Source of the DNA: Liminaster sp045576355
GTDB taxonomy: Bacteria > Bacteroidota > Bacteroidia > Bacteroidales > UBA3663
DNA length: 17,743 nucleotides
Direction of reading: 5' to 3'
NCBI GenBank assembly: GCA_045576355.1
Contig: JAZNGG010000063.1
Location: 1 to 17,743, forward strand
Position 1 is the stretch's first letter. Every line of letters starts with the position of its first letter. The notes under the pieces are model-generated. The model worked only from the letters and a program-made list of their open reading frames with translations, was not told where the DNA came from and searched no databases. Positions 8,275-12,549 of the stretch are shown here, in pieces. The position numbers were made by a program, and so were the translations under genes.

Positions 8275-9120
8275 ATGAATTCTGAGTTTTTATCTATATC
8301 TGTTGTGATGTCTTTGTATAAGAAGGAAGATCCTCTTTTTTTTGATTTATCGATGAAAAGTATATGGAGTGTTCAGACTAAAAAACCAAATCAAGTTATC
8401 TTGATTCAAGATGGAATTTTAACAAAGAAGCTAGAAGTCGTTGTTAAAAAATGGAAAGAAATTTTAGGTCCTCATCTTACATATTTAATTAATTCAGAGA
8501 ATATTGGATTGACTAAATCTTTGATAAAGGGTATTAAACAAGTTAATGAAAAATATATTGCGCGAATGGATAGCGATGATATTTCATTGCCAACGCGCTT
8601 TGAGAAACAGTTTGAGTTTTTAGAAAAAAATGAGGATATTAGTGTTGTCGGTTGTTATGCTCAAGAAATCAATGAATTTGGCAATATAGGAATGGTTAGG
8701 ATTTATCCTACTGATCCGAAAAAAGTACTATTGTATATATGTAAGGCAACTCCACTACAACATTCTGGAGTTATGATGAGAAGTTCTTTGTTTTTGAATA
8801 AAGAAGTTTCATATAATAGACGCTATCGTATGACGCAGGATTTGGCTCTATGGTTCGATTTACTATGTAAAGGTTATAAAATAAGTAATATTCCAGAGAT
8901 TTTATTGCAATTTAGAATTACAAAATTAACTTTTGCTCGGCGAAATACAACAAAGGCTTATCATGAATTTAAGATATATATGTCTGGAATTTTTCGCTTA
9001 CATTTTCTAACTTGGCGTTATATATTCCCCATTGCTCGTTTAGTAATGCGTTTACTACCCAAACGTATGATACAATTTTTTTATGGAAGTAGTTTTAGAA
9101 GTAAAGCATTAAATACGTAG
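8275..9120 (+). CDS. Glycosyltransferase family 2 (AmsE-like)
   Basis: The 281-residue GT2 enzyme starts with SISVVMSLYKKEDP, has IQDG at residues 44-47 and the metal-binding DSDD at 99-102. SENIGLTKSLIKGI (74-87) and a C-terminal MTQDLALWFDLLCKG segment are typical of the AmsE-like subgroup that acts in exopolysaccharide synthesis. I prefer ATG 8275 to the in-frame GTG at 8272 directly before it. It is the last gene of the cluster and lies 13 bases after the propeller gene. The basic C-terminus (about RLVMRLLPKRMIQFF) probably holds it to the inner membrane. Confidence 0.9.
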   Translation: MNSEFLSISVVMSLYKKEDPLFFDLSMKSIWSVQTKKPNQVILIQDGILTKKLEVVVKKWKEILGPHLTYLINSENIGLTKSLIKGIKQVNEKYIARMDSDDISLPTRFEKQFEFLEKNEDISVVGCYAQEINEFGNIGMVRIYPTDPKKVLLYICKATPLQHSGVMMRSSLFLNKEVSYNRRYRMTQDLALWFDLLCKGYKISNIPEILLQFRITKLTFARRNTTKAYHEFKIYMSGIFRLHFLTWRYIFPIARLVMRLLPKRMIQFFYGSSFRSKALNT

Positions 9121-9143
9121 TTGTTTTTTTAATTTAATACATT

Positions 9144-9171
9144 GATAAAATAGTTTTTTATCGCTTTTTTT
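9144..9171 (+). terminator. Probable terminator of the polysaccharide operon
   Basis: GATAAAA (9144-9150) pairs with TTTTATC (9156-9162) around a 5-base loop, followed after GC by seven Ts. The stem is A/T-rich and so weak, but it lies 24 bases after the last glycosyltransferase stop, where an operon end is expected. Confidence 0.5.
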
Positions 9172-9317
9172 ACCTAAATTAATCTGTTTTTTGTCGGTAT
9201 ATTTCATTTAAGTATAAAACAAACTCTACTACATTATATGTCTAATTCTACAATTTGAATAGGGAAGATGGATTATTTAAAAAACGAGGATAATTATTTA
9301 TTATAATTCGAATATTC

Positions 9318-9858
9318 ATGCCTATTATCGAGCAAGTTAGAGCATTGCTAAATGACATAGAGAATGACAGGGTAGAACGTACCATTTCTTCCACCAACAC
9401 AGATAAATTTGGTCAAGCAATTTGTGCTTTCGCCAATGACTTGCTAAATTACGACTTCTCTTACCAAACAGCTGTTTCTGTATGTGAAAATAAATCACCA
9501 CGTGGAGAACGAATGACCCAAGAAGCTATAAATAATGGTTTCATAATGAAGACTATGCAGAGTGAAACTTTAATTACGAGTTTACAAAAAAGGTCACAAA
9601 AAGGTCTGGTGTGACCTTTTTTTTGTTTTTTCAACAGACGCTGCTAAGAATGTATATGAGGCGATTAAATTGAATCGCAAGGCAAAATATTCAGGGCTTT
9701 CAGATAATCTAGGAGTAAGTGAAGCAACCATAAAAAGGGCGATAAACGACCTTAAAGAAATGGGGCTGATAAGTGCCGAGCGCTCAAAGATAAAGGGTGA
9801 ATGGCAATTGACAGAGAAAGGATTAGAGTTGATAGAGCATTTGAAAAGTAATAAATAG
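9318..9858 (+). pseudogene. Degraded AlbA_2-type / winged-helix regulator pseudogene
   Basis: Two frames give pieces of one kind of protein. The first (9318-9614) begins like AlbA_2/Schlafen-type ATP-binding regulators, with VERTISSTNTDKFGQAICAF and AND at residues 19-41. It breaks off after about residue 46, where the glycine-rich AlbA_2 core should follow, so an internal deletion is likely. The second frame, open from 9574 to the stop at 9858, encodes a winged helix (KAKYSGLSDNLGVSEATIKR, then DLKEMGLISAERS), as found at the C-terminus of such proteins. The frames can be joined by removing one A from the six-A run at 9586-9591. A perfect 13-bp hairpin with a T-run lies across the joint, so the second piece could instead have come from elsewhere. 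The short winged-helix part (from TTG 9670) could still be translated. Confidence 0.6.
9586..9624 (+). terminator. Strong rho-independent terminator-like hairpin inside the pseudogene
   Basis: AAAAAAGGTCACA (9586-9598) pairs perfectly with TGTGACCTTTTTT (9610-9622) around an 11-base loop, and the T-run continues to 9624. The stop codon of the first pseudogene frame (9612-9614) lies inside the right arm. The hairpin would cut transcription between the two pseudogene pieces. Confidence 0.7.
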
Positions 9859-9869
9859 AGGTTTAGACG

Positions 9870-10247
9870 ATGAAAGAAGAAAACAAGATAATACTCTATC
9901 AAGACGATAATGAAAAAACTCGTGTGTCGGTGCGCTTTGCTGATGAGGATTTGTGGTTAACACAAAATCAATTAGCGGATATATATCAGACAACACAGCA
10001 AAATATTGCTTTGCATATTAAAAACATATATGCTGATAGCGAACTGAATGATTCAACTCACAAGGATTTCTTGTTAGTTCGTCAGGAGGGTAATCGCCAA
10101 GTGCAGCGTAATATTGTTCACTACAACCTTGATATGATTATCGCTCTTGGTTATCGTGTGCAGTCGCAGGTTGCTACCCGTTTCCGCCGTTGGGCTACCC
10201 AGCGAATCCACGAGTATATCCAAAAGGGCTTTGCTATGGAGGTGTAA
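9870..10247 (+). pseudogene. Truncated RhuM-family (virulence RhuM/Bro-N-like) gene
   Basis: The 125-residue product matches the N-terminal part of RhuM-family proteins. Landmarks are RVSVRFADEDLWLTQNQLA (about 19-37), YQTTQQNIALHIKNIY, a KDFLLVRQEGNRQVQRNIVH block, YNLDMIIALGYRVQSQVATR and FRRWATQRIHEYIQKGF (104-120). Full family members are usually around 300 residues, with a C-terminal half that is absent here: the frame ends at TAA five residues after QKGF, exactly where foreign sequence and then the first long direct repeat begin. RhuM proteins are common on Bacteroidales mobile DNA and near restriction loci; their function is poorly known. It lies 11 bases after the winged-helix fragment. 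Confidence 0.75.
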
Positions 10248-10260
10248 TTGACCATTTGCA

Positions 10261-10382
10261 GTTAAAGAGTTTTTAGTTTTAAGAGATTGTCAAAACCGGG
10301 TGTATCCTTGTGATGCGCTCGGTTTTGTTTTTATGCTGGTAATGAAAAGAATCAATCCAGATTATCAAGCATTAAAAAGTTT
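10261..10382 (+). repeat. Long direct repeat, left copy
   Basis: This 122-base segment aligns without gaps to 12428-12549 with 8 mismatches; the last 51 bases after the hairpin contain only two. It lies directly after the truncated RhuM gene. Its hairpin differs from that of the right copy in the stem but still pairs through G-T wobbles. Confidence 0.9.
10292..10332 (+). terminator. Terminator-like hairpin in left direct repeat
   Basis: AAAACCGGG (10292-10300) pairs with CTCGGTTTT (10318-10326), using one G-T wobble. An inner GTATC/GATGC stem closes on a CTTGT loop, and GTTTTT follows. It could end transcripts coming from the RhuM side. Confidence 0.6.
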
Positions 10383-10413
10383 TTTATTGTTGTCCGGTAA
10401 AACTTTTTATTTT
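10373..10413. terminator. Perfect 11-bp A/T-rich hairpin
   Basis: TAAAAAGTTTT (10373-10383) is the exact reverse complement of AAAACTTTTTA (10399-10409), with a 15-base loop and TTTT behind it. It overlaps the end of the left direct repeat and may mark a recombination joint or act as a terminator in either direction. Confidence 0.4.
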
Positions 10414-10419
10414 CCCGAA

Positions 10420-10614
10420 AACGCAAAAAAGCGCGGTTCACAACCGCCTTTGGTGGAGCAGGAGGTGGAGCAAATGGGTGTTCCAAATATTTCCACCTTG
10501 AAAGAGCGTTTTTCGCAGCCTCGCCTTACATTGGTGCGTGATGTATTTATCTTCGTCGCCTTTACGGGGTTGGCATTTATAGATGTCCAGCAGCTTGCTC
10601 CCAACTCTGCATAA
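10420..10614 (+). pseudogene. Tyrosine-recombinase (integrase) fragment
   Basis: The frame ending in TAA at 10612-10614 contains RLTLVRDVFIFVAFTGLAFI followed by DVQQL. This is the start of the catalytic domain of Bacteroidales phage-integrase-type recombinases (pattern RL..VRD.F.F...TGLA..DV..L). About 25 residues upstream, KRGSQPPLVEQEVEQ may be the linker before this domain. Nothing N-terminal is recognisable, because the frame runs back into the direct repeat, and the rest of the catalytic domain (HxxR and the nucleophile Tyr) is missing. It is therefore a relic. Its cut end lies next to the 3' end of the Hip kinase gene, which suggests the Hip genes replaced or interrupted the integrase. 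Confidence 0.65.
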
Positions 10615-10629
10615 ATTAGTGCTACGTTA

Positions 10630-11571
10630 TTACGCTAATAAGTTCAACTTCTCGGCTATGATAGCCTTGAATGTCTCTTTCATTTCGTCTGGCAAGAAAG
10701 ATAGGTCGATAAACGCAAACCACCTATCTTTTGCCTTTGCAAATTTGTTGAAGATGTTTTCTATAACTTTATCCTCCAACCCCGATGCTTGCATTGATGT
10801 TACGAAATCTGCCTTTTTGATTTTGCGTTTTTTGCCGTTAAGGGTCAGTGCCAATTCCTCGGTATCTTCAGGTATCACCAATGCGGTGGAGAGCATATCA
10901 TATGCAGGCGTAAGCAGATATTTCCCTGGCTCCTTGCTATATAGCGAAAAGTTTTTCAGGTGCATATCGGCATTGCCCGTTATCCACGAGAAAACAACCT
11001 GCTCCCAATAGTTTACCATACCCAACTTTGGAACTGATGAAAAACGCTGTATCGCCTTGGCAATCTGCTCATACGAGCCTTTGTACTTATGCTCTGTCAG
11101 TCGCTCCGTAAGCTGGCACATATCCTCCATTGGAAGTTTATCTCCTGTGGCTGTACGGTCGATGCGGCGAGTTATATAGCACAACTCACCATCGGCAAAA
11201 CGGATAAGGCTATGAGGCACAACTTGTATCTTTGCCAACTCTGCAAGGTGCATCGTCAAATCCTCCAATTCGGGCAGATGTGCAAAACGGTCGGTCTGAG
11301 GCTTTAATATATATCGCCCCCATAGCCCAACAATTGTGAAACGCTCGTTTTCATTCCTGCCACCCTTGTTTATATCCAATGACAACTTTGCCTGAGCACC
11401 AGTCAATGTTGTTTGGCTGCGGATTATCTGCTTGGCAAGGTTGGTCAGGTTATCGCGTGTATATGGCAATTCGGGAACACTCGGCGTGCCGAACATCTTC
11501 TTTGAACAAACTTTGTGAAAATCCTTTTCACCCTCGTTCAACTCTTTGTAACAATATAGACACTTTGACAT
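10630..11571 (-). CDS. HipA/HipT-family serine/threonine kinase toxin (HipA C-terminal domain protein)
   Basis: This 313-residue protein is a HipA-type kinase without the N-terminal subdomain, which the preceding gene encodes. Family features are the glycine-rich loop TTLTGAQAK (residues 54-62), the ATP-site lysine in RYILKP (K90), the catalytic loop GNADMHLKNF (199-208, D202 catalytic) and the metal-binding Asp in AYDMLS (D225). HipA and HipT kinases phosphorylate aminoacyl-tRNA synthetases (GltX and TrpS in E. coli), which blocks charging and stops growth; the target here is unknown. Two oddities stand out. The first 22 residues form a CxxC-x11-HxxC cluster like a zinc knuckle, and the two positions that are Ser in the HipT autophosphorylation loop are Thr55 and Thr57. 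The start ATG lies 3 bases after the stop of the HipS-like gene. All kinase motifs are intact. Confidence 0.88.
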   Translation of the reverse strand: MSKCLYCYKELNEGEKDFHKVCSKKMFGTPSVPELPYTRDNLTNLAKQIIRSQTTLTGAQAKLSLDINKGGRNENERFTIVGLWGRYILKPQTDRFAHLPELEDLTMHLAELAKIQVVPHSLIRFADGELCYITRRIDRTATGDKLPMEDMCQLTERLTEHKYKGSYEQIAKAIQRFSSVPKLGMVNYWEQVVFSWITGNADMHLKNFSLYSKEPGKYLLTPAYDMLSTALVIPEDTEELALTLNGKKRKIKKADFVTSMQASGLEDKVIENIFNKFAKAKDRWFAFIDLSFLPDEMKETFKAIIAEKLNLLA

Positions 11572-11574
11572 ACG

Positions 11575-11904
11575 CTATTCCTCCTCATTGATTATGGGTT
11601 CAACTCCTACCGCACCGATACAATCCTTGCAGCACGCAACGAGCAGCGACATACGATCGCGAGCATCAATCTTCCAATTCTTTGCGGCAATATCCAAAAG
11701 CCAGCCTTCGGGAATCAAGCCATCGAAGAATGGGAACAGCACCTTGTCACGATAAGGCTTATCGCTCAAAGGCAAAGTAATACTCACAGCCTCAGCGTTG
11801 GCAGAAGCCAAATAATCATCGTCATACTCAAATGTGTAGCCGTTCTCATCTTCCGTCAAGATGCCGGCTTTTATGCCACGCAAAAATACTACTGCCTGTT
11901 TCAT
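11575..11904 (-). CDS. Free-standing HipA N-terminal domain protein (HipS-like antitoxin candidate)
   Basis: The 109-residue protein corresponds to the N-subdomain 1 (couple_hipA) found at the front of classical HipA, here as a gene of its own. Visible family features are VVFLRGIKAGILTE (5-18), the YTFEYDDDYL segment, the SITLPLSDKPY block, FPFFDGLIPEGWLL (57-70) and the C-terminal KDCIGAV. In the E. coli HipBST system the equivalent small protein, HipS, binds the kinase and is the antitoxin. By gene order and size I infer the same role, but it could also be only a structural subunit. Its ATG overlaps the hipB stop (ATGA) and the kinase follows after 3 bases, so the three are made in a coupled way. 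Confidence 0.85.
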   Translation of the reverse strand: MKQAVVFLRGIKAGILTEDENGYTFEYDDDYLASANAEAVSITLPLSDKPYRDKVLFPFFDGLIPEGWLLDIAAKNWKIDARDRMSLLVACCKDCIGAVGVEPIINEEE

Positions 11905-12119
11905 CGTTCATCGGTTTTAGATAAAGAGACAACGCCCACTTCGCTGCCAAAGAGGTTCAATATCTGGTTTACCTTATCAAGGCGTAAAGTCTGCTTGCCC
12001 TGCTCCAATTCACGAACAAGACGCAAGCCCACCCCCGACTTCTCGGAAAGTTCCACTTGCGTAAGATTGTGCTGCTTACGCATTGCCTTTACATATTTTG
12101 AAAGTGTTGTCTGCTCCAT
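11901..12119 (-). CDS. hipB: HipB-like Xre-family repressor
   Basis: This 72-residue helix-turn-helix protein is the first gene of the Hip operon. The HTH is LTQVELSEKSGVGLRLVREL (about 19-38), followed by EQGKQTLRLDKVNQILNLFG, which is the usual HipB ending of the DNA-binding domain. HipB dimers bind palindromic operators upstream of their own gene and also bind the HipA or HipT partner. Three matching palindromes lie just upstream here, and one lies on the promoter box, so autorepression is very likely. The C-terminal tail after the HTH is short (about 12 residues). Confidence 0.9.
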   Translation of the reverse strand: MEQTTLSKYVKAMRKQHNLTQVELSEKSGVGLRLVRELEQGKQTLRLDKVNQILNLFGSEVGVVSLSKTDER

Positions 12120-12132
12120 AGATGTAATAAAT

Positions 12133-12150
12133 TATACCCTATCGGGTGCA
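12133..12150. promoter_or_regulatory. Hip operator 1
   Basis: TATACCC-TATC-GGGTGCA is a near-palindrome with ACCC/GGGT arms around a 4-base centre. It lies 14 bases before the hipB start codon and touches the -7 box. Confidence 0.75.
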
Positions 12151-12156
12151 AATATA
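12149..12156 (-). promoter_or_regulatory. Hip operon promoter, -7 box
   Basis: On the - strand this reads TATATTTG, an exact match to the Bacteroidales -7 consensus TAnnTTTG. Transcription would start inside operator 1, about 25 bases before hipB. The -33 region falls within operator 2 and has only a weak TTTG match, so two operators would cover both promoter elements. Confidence 0.65.
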
Positions 12157-12173
12157 ATGAATGTTTTTCAATT

Positions 12174-12191
12174 TACACCTTATCGGGTATA
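12174..12191. promoter_or_regulatory. Hip operator 2
   Basis: TACACCT-TATC-GGGTATA is the second copy of the operator, 41 bases from operator 1, and covers the expected -33 region. Confidence 0.75.
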
Positions 12192-12215
12192 ATTTTATTA
12201 TTGTGGGATATGCTT

Positions 12216-12233
12216 TACACCCTATCGGGTATA
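12216..12233. promoter_or_regulatory. Hip operator 3
   Basis: TACACCC-TATC-GGGTATA is the third copy, 42 bases from operator 2, upstream of the core promoter. Spacing of about four helical turns puts all three on the same face of the DNA. Confidence 0.72.
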
Positions 12234-12269
12234 AAATTATAACTTGTCACGATAGCAACTTTACAATAC

Positions 12270-12404
12270 TTACTCAATATCGCTTTCCCGATAGAGGATT
12301 TTCCCTCCCAGTTGGCGGTATGGCAAAATGCCATTGTTTCGATAGTCCTGCAAAGTGCGGCGACTGATCTTCAAGCGCTCAGACAACTCCCTATCGGTCA
12401 AATA
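12270..12404 (-). pseudogene. Excisionase/MerR-type helix-turn-helix fragment
   Basis: On the - strand the frame from 12404 to the stop TAA at 12270 reads YLTDRELSERLKISRRTLQD, then YRNNGILPYRQLGGKILYRE and SDIE. This is the core of small HTH proteins (helix_turn_helix_17/excisionase type) that accompany Bacteroidales integrases and conjugative elements. Full proteins are about 90-120 residues; here a stop (TAG at 12405-12407) lies directly before the first conserved residue, so the 5' part is lost. An initiation at the TTG codon (12399-12401) is conceivable but unlikely. It ends 37 bases beyond operator 3 and is further evidence of a decayed element. Confidence 0.7.
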
Positions 12405-12425
12405 CTAAAATCTAATTACCGATAG
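12391..12425. repeat. Short inverted repeat at the truncated end of the HTH fragment
   Basis: CTATCGGT (12391-12398) is the exact reverse complement of ACCGATAG (12418-12425), with a 19-base loop. It lies three bases before the right direct repeat, at the presumed joint of the decayed element, and shares the TATCGG core of the Hip operators. Confidence 0.5.
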
Positions 12426-12427
12426 CG

Positions 12428-12549
12428 GTTAAAGAGTTTTTAGTTTTAAGAGATAATAAAAACCGGGTGTATCCTTGCGATGCTCCCGGTTTTGTTTTTA
12501 TGCTGGTAATGAAAAGAATCAATCCAGATTATCAATCATTAATAAGTTT
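12428..12549 (+). repeat. Long direct repeat, right copy
   Basis: This is the right partner of 10261-10382 (122 bases, 8 mismatches, no gaps). It ends on the stop codon of the outer-membrane gene, so it was probably the original downstream sequence of that gene and the left copy is the duplicate. Confidence 0.9.
12459..12499. terminator. Bidirectional terminator in right direct repeat
   Basis: AAAACCGGG (12459-12467) pairs perfectly with CCCGGTTTT (12485-12493), and an inner GTATC/GATGC stem extends the fold. T-rich tracts follow on both strands. On the - strand it lies about 56 bases after the outer-membrane gene's stop and is its likely terminator. Confidence 0.75.

Larger units (their letters stand above)
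9318..12549. mobile_element. Degraded accessory island holding a Hip toxin-antitoxin module
   Basis: This stretch between the glycan locus and the outer-membrane gene consists of gene fragments typical of mobile DNA: an AlbA_2 relic, a RhuM fragment, a tyrosine-recombinase fragment and an excisionase-type HTH fragment, plus one toxin-antitoxin operon that appears intact. Two 122-base direct repeats bracket the recombinase fragment, the Hip genes and the HTH fragment. No complete integrase or mobilisation gene remains, so it is probably immobile by itself. The exact ends are inferred. Confidence 0.5.

Noticed and set aside
10300..10614. A 104-codon + strand ORF across the left direct repeat and the integrase fragment
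   Set aside because: The first part is repeat DNA with a hairpin and its twin at 12467 continues into unrelated codons; only the end from about 10420 resembles a protein, so it is a composite frame.
10583..11591. + strand ORFs opposite the Hip kinase
   Set aside because: The - strand frame has all kinase motifs; the + frames have none.
12284..12296. A fourth Hip operator (TTTCCCGATAG, half-site on the opposite strand)
   Set aside because: Only one arm matches and it lies in codons of the HTH fragment that explain the sequence.
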